A model generated the notes under the pieces. It was not told the origin of the DNA. It saw only the letters and a program-made list of their open reading frames with translations, and made no database searches. 64,000 bases of DNA from GCA-2712985 sp964515905 (GTDB lineage: Bacteria; Pseudomonadota; Alphaproteobacteria; UBA7887), in the NCBI GenBank assembly GCA_964515905.1, contig CAZEWK010000047.1, forward strand, positions 1-64,000. The letters are read 5' to 3'. How positions within the stretch are numbered: the stretch's first letter is position 1; the number at the start of each line of letters is the position of its first letter. This document shows positions 44,949 to 53,953 of this stretch, piece after piece. A program made the translations under genes and the position numbers.

Positions 44949-45977
44949 TTAGCCACGGTTGTCAGGATTCAAACCGGATAATTCGCCAATGATTCGCTCG
45001 TTTACCCCTTGCTGAACTATATCGATAGCCACCCCGATAGCATTAGAAAAGCCAAGAGCGTCAGTACCCCCGTGGCTCATAACAGCGATTCCGTTAAGTC
45101 CCACAAACATCGCCCCGTTATGCCTTCGTGGATCCACTTTCTCACTCAAACTTCTAAAGGCTGGGCGAGCTAGAAATGCCCCCAGGCGCGCGGTAAACGA
45201 ACTACTCAATGAACGACGGAGGAAATCCGAGTATGCCTGTGCTACTCCTTCAACAGCCTTCAGAGCAACGTTGCCAGTAAACCCATCGGTAACTACCACG
45301 TCTGTGGTTCCCGCCGTAAGGTCATCACCTTCAACAAACCCTAAAAACTCAAAAAAACTGTCCGCAGCACTTAGGGTGCTTGCAACCTCTCGTAACTCGT
45401 TCTTTCCTTTAAATTCTACTGCTCCAACATTTAAAAATCCTACAGTTGGACGGACGACACCTAAAACTGCACGAGCTAAAATTGCACCCATGAAGGAAAA
45501 CTCAACCAAATTCTCAGGACCACAATCGATATTTGCTCCAAGGTCTAAAAAAACACTTTCACTACGACGGGTGGGTACTATACCAGCAATTGCTGGACGA
45601 CTAATTCCTGGGAGAGTTTTCAAAATTAACTTAGACATGGCCATTAGTGCACCGGTGTTACCCGCAGATACTACGGCGTCTGCACGTCCATTCGCGACTG
45701 AATTTATTGCTAACCACATACTTGTTTTTTGTCCCCGCCGCAAAGCGGTAGATGGTTTAGCCTCTGCGGATACAGTTTCCTCCGTATGGATCACCTCAGT
45801 TGTCTCTGAAAGGTTTGGGAATCGTCCCAGCAATTTTACACATTTTGTAAAATCACCAAAAAGCAAAAATTTGGTTCCTGGGTAACGTTTCAATGCAGTA
45901 TCTGCGCCAACCACAACCATAGCCGGTGCTTGATCACCACCCATTGCGTCAAGCGCTATCGTATTAGTATTTGGCAT
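44949..45977 (-). CDS. plsX: Phosphate acyltransferase PlsX
   Basis: Makes acyl-phosphate from acyl-ACP for phospholipid synthesis with PlsY. The N-terminal IALDAMGGDQAP is at residues 6-17, followed by SAGNTGALM near residue 100 and DGFTGNVALKAVEG near 230. I took the ATG at 45977 (MPNTNTIALD); an in-frame GTG at 45995 is possible but has no better site. Length 342 is normal. It follows rpmF by about 40 bases. Confidence 0.94.
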   Translation of the reverse strand: MPNTNTIALDAMGGDQAPAMVVVGADTALKRYPGTKFLLFGDFTKCVKLLGRFPNLSETTEVIHTEETVSAEAKPSTALRRGQKTSMWLAINSVANGRADAVVSAGNTGALMAMSKLILKTLPGISRPAIAGIVPTRRSESVFLDLGANIDCGPENLVEFSFMGAILARAVLGVVRPTVGFLNVGAVEFKGKNELREVASTLSAADSFFEFLGFVEGDDLTAGTTDVVVTDGFTGNVALKAVEGVAQAYSDFLRRSLSSSFTARLGAFLARPAFRSLSEKVDPRRHNGAMFVGLNGIAVMSHGGTDALGFSNAIGVAIDIVQQGVNERIIGELSGLNPDNRG

Positions 45978-46018
45978 CGTGGCACGGCGATGCACGCCCC
46001 TAAAACTGCCTATTAGGT

Positions 46019-46195
46019 CTAATCAACCGAGATCACCTCTCGGTCTCGGTAATGCCCACAGGAAGAGCACACATGGTGCGACCGTTTTAGCTCGCCGCAA
46101 TTTGGACATTCTACAACATTTACTCTTTCCAGAGCATGATGAGAACGACGCTTGTCACGACGAGAGCGAGTAACTTTTCTCTTTGGAACTGCCAT
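46019..46195 (-). CDS. rpmF: 50S ribosomal protein L32
   Basis: 58 residues beginning MAVPKRKVTRSRRDKRRSHH, with the zinc-binding CPNC and CSSC pairs of the C+ form and ending REVISVD. The family match is complete along its length. It stands in the expected order after DUF177 and before plsX. This gene is short and easily missed. Confidence 0.95.
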   Translation of the reverse strand: MAVPKRKVTRSRRDKRRSHHALERVNVVECPNCGELKRSHHVCSSCGHYRDREVISVD

Positions 46196-46283
46196 ATTTC
46201 CCTTGCCTCAGTAAAAACCATTGCCGGGAGGGGTTATTAATCAAAGTCAAGGATGGGAGCAACCCCTTACCAACATTTTTCTA

Positions 46284-46841
46284 TTAACTATTTTTGTTTT
46301 TTAACAAACTCTTAAGATTTTTCAATGGTTTATAGGTATTTTCCCTATCTTCACTCTGAACGTTTAAATTTATATTTTCTGGCCTGATAGCATCTGGATG
46401 CCGCGGGTATGGATCTAAGGACAACGATAAATACTCCAAAACAGTACTTCCGATCTCTAGTATGCCACCTGAATAGAATTCGGGTGTGTCAGAATCATCC
46501 ATCTTAAAAGAGTCTTGAACCCTCAAACATGGCACTAAACTTTTAAAAACCGCAGAAAAATTCTCAAAAATACTGCTTTCTACTGGCACCAGGCTTATAA
46601 TACAATTTTGGACCAATTTCGCCCGAAGTTGACCAGTTAAATCCACCGTCCCTTCTTCATTGTCTCGTCTAACCACTTTTATGTCTGCTTCGAGACACCT
46701 TAATTCCAGTATGTTGAGTCGTCGAGCCAAACTCTTACACTCGGTTTGATTTGCCAATATGACCAGGCTCAAGCCCGATTCCCCAATATCTGAAACTTTG
46801 ACCTTTCGGCTAAACTGAGTTAGCGGATCCTTAGAATCCAT
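46284..46841 (-). CDS. DUF177 (YceD-family) protein
   Basis: 185 residues, with the DUF177 pattern LTGQLRAKLVQNCIISLVPVES in the middle and GGILEIGSTVLEYLSLSLDPYPRHP near residue 125-150. The paired cysteines of many members are reduced to one here. YceD homologues are linked to 23S rRNA or ribosome assembly in plants and bacteria. It lies directly upstream of rpmF, its usual place, and one base after the CBP3-like gene. Confidence 0.88.
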   Translation of the reverse strand: MDSKDPLTQFSRKVKVSDIGESGLSLVILANQTECKSLARRLNILELRCLEADIKVVRRDNEEGTVDLTGQLRAKLVQNCIISLVPVESSIFENFSAVFKSLVPCLRVQDSFKMDDSDTPEFYSGGILEIGSTVLEYLSLSLDPYPRHPDAIRPENINLNVQSEDRENTYKPLKNLKSLLKNKNS

Positions 46842-47410
46842 TAGGCTACTTTCAACTCTAGATTCGGGAAGGAAACCTCTCCTTCCATAAATTGTTCGAA
46901 ACTGTAACCAGCCATGACCAATATTACGTTCTGGATATAATTGACCAAGAGCGCACAGGTAACTTCCTCGCTAGTGATTTTACCCTGAAAAAAAACACAC
47001 TCCACTGCACGATAGAACTCTTCATCTCCTAGGTTATAAGCCTCCCTATATTCAGTTAACCGAACCATCGTTTTTGCAACCATTTTTTTAACTTTTAGCC
47101 CTATGACCAGATCGCCCGTTCCTAAAGCTCGTAAAGCCCTATCTAAATCCTCGACCCATACTTCCATTATACTTCGAACTACTAAAATAAAATCGGAATC
47201 ATCCCTAAAACACTGAGAAACAACGAATAAATGGAGAATAACTAATTCAGATCGTTTCTCTACCGTATCGTCAATGTTTAGCTTCGAATAGAACCAAGGA
47301 TGACGTGCCTGCTTTACAACTCTTCGGTATACACAATTGGCCTGACCCTTCCGCAGCGATCTCGAAGCGCGCTTCTGCTTCCACTTTTCAAACCAAAGCA
47401 CTATTGACAT
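46841..47410 (-). CDS. Ubiquinol-cytochrome c chaperone (CBP3) family protein
   Basis: 189 residues matching the CBP3/UQCC chaperone pattern: VVKQARHPWFYSKLNIDDTVEKRSELVILH near the N-terminus and ALGTGDLVIGLKVKKMVAKTMVRL in the middle. The mitochondrial relative helps assemble cytochrome b of complex III; the bacterial role is inferred. It overlaps the DUF177 start by one base and is divergent from bamE, as in other alphaproteobacteria. Confidence 0.88.
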   Translation of the reverse strand: MSIVLWFEKWKQKRASRSLRKGQANCVYRRVVKQARHPWFYSKLNIDDTVEKRSELVILHLFVVSQCFRDDSDFILVVRSIMEVWVEDLDRALRALGTGDLVIGLKVKKMVAKTMVRLTEYREAYNLGDEEFYRAVECVFFQGKITSEEVTCALLVNYIQNVILVMAGYSFEQFMEGEVSFPNLELKVA

Positions 47411-47498
47411 ACCATTTCATTAATATACTAGATTCCTGTTACAGTTGTTATTTTGTCAATCGGTTGAGACGAATATTAAGGAAGACCTCAATTATTCC

Positions 47499-47981
47499 AT
47501 GCTAGATTTGTCTCCAAAAAATAATTTTGATCGAACGATTATACTCTCAATCGTAATCCTTCTATTAATATCCGCATGCTCTCCACGTATCGCTACACAT
47601 GGATTCATGCCCCGCAGCGAACTGGTGAGTCAGCTGGCCCCAGGGACACAAGACAAGGCCACCGTTCAACAACTTATGGGCACCCCCTCATCAATAGGGG
47701 TTTTTGATGACAATACTTGGTACTACATTACACAACGAACGGAAAACAAATCTTTTTTTAGACCTGATATTATTGATCAAACGGTGTTAGCACTTGTATT
47801 TGACGAAAATGATATGCTCAAATCAGTGGATAAATACGGATTGGAAGAAGCCCGTTATGTTGAACCTTTAGACGAAAAGACACCAACGGTTGGTCGAAAA
47901 TTAACCATTTTGCAGCAGTTGTTTGGAAATTTTGGGAGATTTAGTAGAGAAGGAGAACCCGGATCACAACCCGGGTATTAA
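47499..47981 (+). CDS. bamE: Outer-membrane assembly lipoprotein BamE
   Basis: 160 residues from the ATG at 47499. A lipoprotein signal ends in LLISAC, followed by the SmpA/OmlA fold: LAPGTQDKATVQQLMGTPSS and DDNTWYYITQRTE, and a C-terminal FGRFSREGE. BamE is part of the BAM complex that inserts beta-barrel proteins. A TTG start at 47445 is open but would bury the signal peptide. An imperfect hairpin at 47957-47976 covers the end of the gene but has no U-tract. Confidence 0.92.
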   Translation: MLDLSPKNNFDRTIILSIVILLLISACSPRIATHGFMPRSELVSQLAPGTQDKATVQQLMGTPSSIGVFDDNTWYYITQRTENKSFFRPDIIDQTVLALVFDENDMLKSVDKYGLEEARYVEPLDEKTPTVGRKLTILQQLFGNFGRFSREGEPGSQPGY

Positions 47982-48067
47982 GATCTCCGAAGGAACCTCC
48001 GCGGACTCCAAACTCTGACATTGGTGTCATTTTAACGTCGAGACATTCCCACTATTTTACAACCTAT

Positions 48068-50149
48068 TTAACCTAGAACAGCCAAAAGTAAAATAGCAAC
48101 AATATTTGTTATTTTTATCATGGGATTTACAGCAGGCCCGGCCGTATCTTTATAAGGATCTCCAACAGTATCGCCTGTCACCGACGCCATATGTGCGTCG
48201 GAGCCCTTCCCACCATGATTCCCATCCTCAATATATTTTTTTGCGTTGTCCCAGGCGCCGCCACCTGAAGTCATAGATATCGCAACAAAAATGCCGGTAA
48301 CTATAGTTCCCAATAACATTGCTCCAAGGGTAGTAAATGCTGCTGCCTGCCCCGCTATCGGCAAAATCATAAAATAGACCACAACCGGCGCCAACACTGG
48401 AAGTAACGAAGGGATAATCATTTCCTTGATAGCTGATCTTGTAAGAAGATCTACTGCTTTACTGTATTCTGGTCTTGCAGTGCCCTCCATTATACCAGGA
48501 ATTTCCTTAAATTGTCGGCGCACCTCCACCACAACTGCGCCACCGGCTCGGCCTACGGCCATCATACCCAATGCCCCAAACAAATACGGCATCAATCCAC
48601 CGAGAAACAAGCCAATCACCACAAATGGGCTTTGCAGCTCAAACCGCACATCCAAATGTGGAAAGTAATGATTAAGGTCTTCTGTATACGCTGCAAATAA
48701 AACCAAAGCAGCGAGCCCAGCTGATCCTATAGCATAACCCATAGTAACCGCTTTAGTCGTGTTTCCCACCGCATCCAAAGCATCCGTAGTCTTTCGGACA
48801 TCTTCGGGTAGGTCCGCCATTTCTGCAATACCACCCGCGTTATCGGTAACAGGTCCGTACGCATCCAATGCTACCACCATACCCGCCAATGCCAACATAG
48901 TAGTTGCCGCAATGGCTAGTCCAAACAGGCCTGCCGTCATAAATGCCACGATAATTCCTCCACAGATGACCAATACGGGCAAAGCAGTGGCCTCCATAGA
49001 AATAGCCAATCCCTGAATAATATTTGTGGCGTGTCCGGTCTCTGAGGAACGGGCGACGCTTTTCACTGGGCGGTGCTCTGTTCCAGTGTAGTATTCTGTA
49101 ATCCATACAAGAAGTCCCGTCACCGCGAGCCCTGTTAACGCACAAATATAAAGGTCCTGACCTGTCACAGTCCCTTGGCCCATATTGTAACTATTGCTAA
49201 AGCCTATCATTTGTGCCGTAGCGACCGCTATCAAAACTGCCGAAACTAGTGCAGAGCCAATGAAACCCTTGTATAGGGCTCCCATTATACTTCCCGTCTT
49301 TCCTAATCGAACAAAGAAGGTGCCAATAATAGAACCAATAATACAAACTGCTCCTATCACTAATGGGAACTGCATCATCATGGAATGATCAGCGGGAGCA
49401 AAGAAAATTGCACCTAACAGCATAGTAGCCACCACCGTAACAGCATATGTCTCGAACAGATCTGCTGCCATGCCAGCGCAATCCCCTACATTATCCCCTA
49501 CATTATCAGCAATCACAGCTGCATTACGCGGGTCGTCTTCGGGTATACCCGCTTCTATTTTCCCCACCAAATCGGCGCCGACATCCGCGCCCTTCGTGAA
49601 AATTCCGCCTCCCAACCTTGCAAAAATTGAAATTAAAGATGCCCCGAAACTTAGACCTACCAGCGCTTCAAGTAATGTTCTAGTTTCTGCACCAAACGAG
49701 ATAAGTATAGCATAATACACACTAACCGCTAACAAACCCAACCCAACAACGAGTAACCCCGTAACTGCTCCAGACCTAAAAGCTATAGACAATGCTGGCG
49801 CCAGTCCCTCACGTGCGGCCTGGGCTGTCCTAACATTGGCCCTTACAGAAACGTTCATACCAATATAACCGGCTGCGCCAGACAGTATTGCCCCAATTAA
49901 ATAACCTACGCCGACCTCTGCCCCCAGCAAAGCCCATAGGATTGCACCAACTACCACACCAACTACAGCTATGGCGCGATATTGGCGATTGAGATACGCA
50001 TTGGCGCCTTCCTGAACAGCCTCCCCAATTTCTCTCATCCTTTCGTTTCCTGGATCATTCGAAAGAATTTGCCGAGTAGTGAAAAGTCCGTAAAGAACCG
50101 CCAAGGCCCCACATACTATGGTCAATAACAGTGCTGTAGACATAGACAA
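48068..50149 (-). CDS. hppA: Membrane-bound proton-translocating pyrophosphatase
   Basis: 693 residues with about 16 membrane spans. It couples hydrolysis of pyrophosphate to proton export. The substrate motif DVGADLVGKIEAGIPEDDPRNPA-type region is read here as GADVGADLVGK then DDPRNAAVIADNVGDNVGD (near residue 215), and the second acidic loop is DAHMASVTGDTVGDPYKDT near the C-terminus. GNTTKA has lysine at the site that marks the K+-independent class. Order nrdR-rib-nusB-thiL-hppA is typical of alphaproteobacteria. Confidence 0.95.
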   Translation of the reverse strand: MSMSTALLLTIVCGALAVLYGLFTTRQILSNDPGNERMREIGEAVQEGANAYLNRQYRAIAVVGVVVGAILWALLGAEVGVGYLIGAILSGAAGYIGMNVSVRANVRTAQAAREGLAPALSIAFRSGAVTGLLVVGLGLLAVSVYYAILISFGAETRTLLEALVGLSFGASLISIFARLGGGIFTKGADVGADLVGKIEAGIPEDDPRNAAVIADNVGDNVGDCAGMAADLFETYAVTVVATMLLGAIFFAPADHSMMMQFPLVIGAVCIIGSIIGTFFVRLGKTGSIMGALYKGFIGSALVSAVLIAVATAQMIGFSNSYNMGQGTVTGQDLYICALTGLAVTGLLVWITEYYTGTEHRPVKSVARSSETGHATNIIQGLAISMEATALPVLVICGGIIVAFMTAGLFGLAIAATTMLALAGMVVALDAYGPVTDNAGGIAEMADLPEDVRKTTDALDAVGNTTKAVTMGYAIGSAGLAALVLFAAYTEDLNHYFPHLDVRFELQSPFVVIGLFLGGLMPYLFGALGMMAVGRAGGAVVVEVRRQFKEIPGIMEGTARPEYSKAVDLLTRSAIKEMIIPSLLPVLAPVVVYFMILPIAGQAAAFTTLGAMLLGTIVTGIFVAISMTSGGGAWDNAKKYIEDGNHGGKGSDAHMASVTGDTVGDPYKDTAGPAVNPMIKITNIVAILLLAVLG

Positions 50150-50293
50150 TACATCCTTCTATTACCAAAATAATATTTTTAGCTTCTATCAAATCTCTAA
50201 ATTAACTGGAAATATTAGAATTATAAGAAGTTTGCGGAACATGCCAGAGGTAGTGAGCTAACGCAAGACAGACTGTATAAGCCACTAGCTAAG

Positions 50294-51277
50294 TTAAAAA
50301 TGTCTATAACCATCCCCCTCAAGCTCAATTTGCTCCCCCATCGAATCCACTAGTATGACCCCTGGCGCCTTAATTACTTCTCCAATATCTGCCATCCTAA
50401 CCCCCATATCTCCAGCAAGTCGCTCCAGTTGTTTTCTTGCACCAGCGGGTGCCGTAAATGCCAGTTCATAATCGTCTCCCGCCGTTATTAATGCCAACAC
50501 CATATTTGGTTGAAATTTCAAATGAGAAACAACACATGGGGAAAAAGGAATAGATTCAATGTTTATTCGTGCCCCCAGGTTAGAGCCGCGACATATGTGC
50601 CCGATATCCGCGACCAATCCATCTGAAACATCAACTACGGCATTAGCAATATCTACTAAAGATTGTCCCAAGGTTACCCGCGGCTCTGGTCGTAGAAAGC
50701 TGCGCACAAGATTCTCTGATTCTGTTTTCGGAATTTCTGACAATTCCCCCTTAAGAATTTTTAGGCCCAAGCTAGCGTCACCAATATTACCAGTGACAAA
50801 AATCCGATCACCAATTTGGGCACCGTCCCGCGTCAGCGCCTTCCCTATTTTCACTTGCCCAATAGCGGTAACTGTTAACGTCAATGGTCCAGTGGTAAGC
50901 ACCGTGTCTCCACCTACTAGTGAAATTCCAAAATTACTTTGGTCTACAGACAATTGTGACACAAACCGCTGCCACCAGTCTTCAGACATTGCTGAAGGAA
51001 GAGACAGTGCCATTAAGTATGCCATGGGTTTTGCTCCCATAGCAGCAAGATCGCTTAGATTAACGCGAAGCCCACGAGCTGCGATATCTTCTGGTCCATC
51101 CTCGTATCTAAAATGAATACCCTCAACTATCGAATCACAAGTAACTACAAGTTCATTCCCTGGTGCAACGGAAACAATAGCGGCATCATCTTTAAGACCA
51201 CGAGCTCCTGAAAAATTATATGTTAAAGGCGCAAAAAATCGCCTTATTAGGTCAAACTCACTCAGAGTTGTTGCCAT
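50294..51277 (-). CDS. thiL: Thiamine-monophosphate kinase
   Basis: Phosphorylates thiamine monophosphate to the diphosphate cofactor. 327 residues: KDDAAIV near residue 26, TCDSIVEGIHF near 45, GLRVNLSDLAAMGAKP near 68-83, and VDVSDGLVADIGHICRGS near 210. It overlaps nusB by 20 bases, so translation is coupled. It is the last gene of the riboflavin/nusB operon. Confidence 0.94.
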   Translation of the reverse strand: MATTLSEFDLIRRFFAPLTYNFSGARGLKDDAAIVSVAPGNELVVTCDSIVEGIHFRYEDGPEDIAARGLRVNLSDLAAMGAKPMAYLMALSLPSAMSEDWWQRFVSQLSVDQSNFGISLVGGDTVLTTGPLTLTVTAIGQVKIGKALTRDGAQIGDRIFVTGNIGDASLGLKILKGELSEIPKTESENLVRSFLRPEPRVTLGQSLVDIANAVVDVSDGLVADIGHICRGSNLGARINIESIPFSPCVVSHLKFQPNMVLALITAGDDYELAFTAPAGARKQLERLAGDMGVRMADIGEVIKAPGVILVDSMGEQIELEGDGYRHF

Positions 51278-51764
51278 TTTTCTCTGAATCCTGTTTCGGA
51301 ATGATCATTTTCATTTCCGCACCACGCAAGGATCTGGCCAGATTGTCCAAAGAGGCATTCACAAAACCGGTTTCCTCAAGATCGTGAAAGCCGCGCGCCA
51401 TATCTACATACTCTTTAATCACAACTCTAGCTGGAACATCCGGCCGATCCGTTAATTCGTAGCATGCCGATCGCATCAACGCCCGCATAGTCGCCCCAAG
51501 ACGATCCATTGACCACCGATCTGATAACACTGAAGAAATAGTATTATCCAAAATACCCGTGCCTTCATGTATTTTTGTAAGCATGTGGAAAAAGTTTTTA
51601 CGATCTATTTTCTTAATTTTCTCGTCAACACCGATAGCTCCTCGGTGGTCTAATAAAAACTGCTCAGCAACGAGATCACAAGAATTCCCGGAGATCTCTA
51701 TCTGGTAAAGAGCCTGCACAATTGCCAACCTTGTCGCACTTTGTGTGTCATGAAGATCGGTCAC
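51258..51764 (-). CDS. nusB: Transcription antitermination factor NusB
   Basis: 168 residues, all helical. Conserved segments are RLAIVQALYQIEISG near the N-terminus and LMRSACYELTDRPDVPARVVIKEYVDMARGF later, ending in GFVNASLDNLAR. It binds boxA RNA with S10. It stands three bases after ribH and overlaps thiL. Confidence 0.94.
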   Translation of the reverse strand: MTDLHDTQSATRLAIVQALYQIEISGNSCDLVAEQFLLDHRGAIGVDEKIKKIDRKNFFHMLTKIHEGTGILDNTISSVLSDRWSMDRLGATMRALMRSACYELTDRPDVPARVVIKEYVDMARGFHDLEETGFVNASLDNLARSLRGAEMKMIIPKQDSEKNGNNSE

Positions 51765-51767
51765 AAC

Positions 51768-52217
51768 TTATCCCTGAGCTGTAAATTGCCGACGAATTTC
51801 TATCATACGAAGACAAGCAGTCGCAGCATCCCCGCCCCTATTCAATTTTTTTACCAACGCTCTTTCTAAAGCCTGCTCTTTTGTTTCAGTAGTCAGTATG
51901 CCGTATCCAACGGCTAACTGTAACCTGGTAGAAAGTTCCGATATGCCCCTACTGCTCTCTGAACAAACAAGATCGTAATGGCTTGTCTCTCCCCGTATTA
52001 CGCATCCAAGTGCAATGTAACCGTCAAATTTTCCGGAAAGACTTGCAAATCGAAGGACAGCGGGTAACTCAAATGCTCCAGGGACCTCTATGACTTCCCA
52101 GCTTGCTCGTGCCTCACGTAACTTATCGGTAGCGCCGGTCAGTAATTCTTCTGCAACATCTGGATAATAACTCGAAAGAGCAATTAAGACGTGCGAATCG
52201 AATGATTTCTCACTCAT
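51768..52217 (-). CDS. ribH: 6,7-dimethyl-8-ribityllumazine synthase
   Basis: Condenses the ribityl-aminouracil with the four-carbon phosphate from RibB. 149 residues: VPGAFELPAVLRFA near residue 44-57, GCVIRGETSHYDLVCSESSRGI near 78-99, and GILTTETKEQALERA with the helix dipole end. It overlaps ribBA by eight bases. Confidence 0.95.
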   Translation of the reverse strand: MSEKSFDSHVLIALSSYYPDVAEELLTGATDKLREARASWEVIEVPGAFELPAVLRFASLSGKFDGYIALGCVIRGETSHYDLVCSESSRGISELSTRLQLAVGYGILTTETKEQALERALVKKLNRGGDAATACLRMIEIRRQFTAQG

Positions 52218-53352
52218 CAGTAGTTCCTATTGGTAGCCTTTCAACCACTCTAAGCCCGAAACCATCGAGACCGACAATCGAACGATCGACATTGGATAGC
52301 AAAATCATCTCGCTTATCCCTAAATCTAGTAAAATTTGGGCTCCTACACCGTAATCCCGCAGTGAGCCCACAGACCTCCCATCACCTAATTGTTCTTCGA
52401 CTTGACGAGAGACCCCACTGGGAGAGGCATCCCTTATCAGCACAACCACGCCGCGCCCAGCTTGTCCTATCATCTCCATGGCTTTATGCAAATCACCACT
52501 GGAGCGAGCATTAGAATCTCCCAGAACGTCGCCCAAAACATTCACCGCATGGACCCTAACTAAAACAGGTCCTGGATTCGTTATATCACCTTTCACTAAA
52601 GCTATGTGCTCGGCATACTCTACGATATTCTTATAGATGATCATGCGAAACTCCCCACCAAAGCAACTTTCAAAATTGCTTTCTAAAATTGGAGCTACCA
52701 AACGTTCAGTGCGACGACGGTAGGCAATGAGATCTGAAATTGTAGCCATATGAAGACCATGCCGTTTACAAAATAAAACAAGGTCATCAAACCGTGCCAT
52801 ACTCCCATCGTCATTCATTATCTCGCATATGACACCCGCGGGAATTAAATCGGCTAAACGAGCAATGTCGATAGCAGCTTCTGTGTGGCCTGCACGAACT
52901 AATACACCACCATCCCGAGCCTGCAACGGAAACACATGTCCCGGTGTGTTGATTGCCTGAGCTGTCGAATGCGGATCTATAGCCACTCTGATAGTATGGG
53001 CCCTGTCAGCAGCTGATATACCTGTTGTTACACCTTCAGCCGCCTCAATCGAAGTCAGAAATGCGGTCTCAAAACGGGACCGATTACGACGTTCCATTGG
53101 TTTTAGCCCTAGTTCCTTAACACGCTCTGGTAGCAAAGCTAGACAAATTAAACCACGCCCGTACTTTGCCATAAAATTTATTGATTCGGGCGTAGCCATT
53201 TGTGCCGGGATTACTAGATCTCCTTCGTTTTCCCGATCTTCGTCATCCACGAGGACAAACATACGACCATTACTCGCATCGTTAAGTATCTCCTCTACTG
53301 ATGATAAAGAATCTCTGTCCCGTTTTTTTGTTTGTTTAATGGAAATACTCAT
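52210..53352 (-). CDS. ribB: 3,4-dihydroxy-2-butanone-4-phosphate synthase with degenerate GTP cyclohydrolase II domain
   Basis: 380 residues. The RibB half (1-215) is intact: MFVLVDDEDRENEGDLVIPA, GTTT-like TTGISAADRAHTI and RAGHTEAAIDIARL with the catalytic residues. The RibA-like half lacks the three zinc cysteines (the CLTGD...RCDCG region reads VNVLGDVLGDSNARSSGDL) and so should have no GTP cyclohydrolase II activity. Such RibB fusions with a dead RibA half are known in alphaproteobacteria. A true RibA must be elsewhere. It overlaps ribE by four bases. Confidence 0.9.
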   Translation of the reverse strand: MSISIKQTKKRDRDSLSSVEEILNDASNGRMFVLVDDEDRENEGDLVIPAQMATPESINFMAKYGRGLICLALLPERVKELGLKPMERRNRSRFETAFLTSIEAAEGVTTGISAADRAHTIRVAIDPHSTAQAINTPGHVFPLQARDGGVLVRAGHTEAAIDIARLADLIPAGVICEIMNDDGSMARFDDLVLFCKRHGLHMATISDLIAYRRRTERLVAPILESNFESCFGGEFRMIIYKNIVEYAEHIALVKGDITNPGPVLVRVHAVNVLGDVLGDSNARSSGDLHKAMEMIGQAGRGVVVLIRDASPSGVSRQVEEQLGDGRSVGSLRDYGVGAQILLDLGISEMILLSNVDRSIVGLDGFGLRVVERLPIGTTDE

Positions 53353-53951
53353 TCTTCTATCAGACCCCTTGATCGGAGAGCCCTTTCTAAATAACGAGCA
53401 AAAACATCTATCTCTATATTGACCATGGTTCCACGCTTTAAACTTCCTAGAGTGGTAACTTCTTGAGTATATGGAATGATGTTTACTTCAAAATTGTCTT
53501 GCCTTACCGTATTTACCGTTAGTGAGACACCATCGATTGCTATTGACCCCTTTGGGGCAACAAACTCTCGCAACCAATCCGGCATATAAAATCTAGTCCT
53601 TAATGATTCCTCATCTTGGTCCACATTAAGGACTTGGATTACACCATCAACGTGCCCCGAAACTATGTGACCACCCAATTCGTCTCCTACCTTTAAAGAT
53701 CTCTCTAAATTAATTGGTCTCCCCTTGGTCCACTCCTCCATATTTGTGCACCCTAAAGTTTCTGATGATACCAAAACTGAGAACCAATCATTTTTAGCTT
53801 CTATAACTGTTAGACAAACACCAGAACAGGCAATTGAGGAACCAATCGTAATACTTTTGACATCATAACCGGTTTTTAATACCAAAACCCGCTCATCTTT
53901 TCCTTCTACACGTAGCAATTCACCAACATCTGTGATTATGCCCGTAAACAT
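53349..53951 (-). CDS. ribE: Riboflavin synthase alpha chain
   Basis: Converts two lumazine molecules into riboflavin plus the uracil precursor. 200 residues in two similar lumazine-binding halves: MFTGIITDVGEL at the start, SIACSGVCLTVIE near residue 40, GGHIVSGHVDGV near 95 and SIAIDGVSLTVNTV near 135. It follows ribD by two bases. No FMN riboswitch is recognisable before the operon. Confidence 0.95.
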   Translation of the reverse strand: MFTGIITDVGELLRVEGKDERVLVLKTGYDVKSITIGSSIACSGVCLTVIEAKNDWFSVLVSSETLGCTNMEEWTKGRPINLERSLKVGDELGGHIVSGHVDGVIQVLNVDQDEESLRTRFYMPDWLREFVAPKGSIAIDGVSLTVNTVRQDNFEVNIIPYTQEVTTLGSLKRGTMVNIEIDVFARYLERALRSRGLIEE

Positions 53952-53953
53952 CG

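Noticed and set aside
45271..45885. 204-codon rightward ORF
   Set aside because: Lies wholly antisense to plsX, which matches its family along its length; the frame is a shadow of its codon use.
47957..47976. ACCCGG/CCGGGT inverted repeat at the end of bamE as a terminator
   Set aside because: Six-pair stem within the coding end and no T-run on either strand.
50559..51116. 185-codon rightward ORF
   Set aside because: Antisense to thiL, Ser/Pro/Arg-rich composition typical of a shadow frame, no ribosome-binding site.
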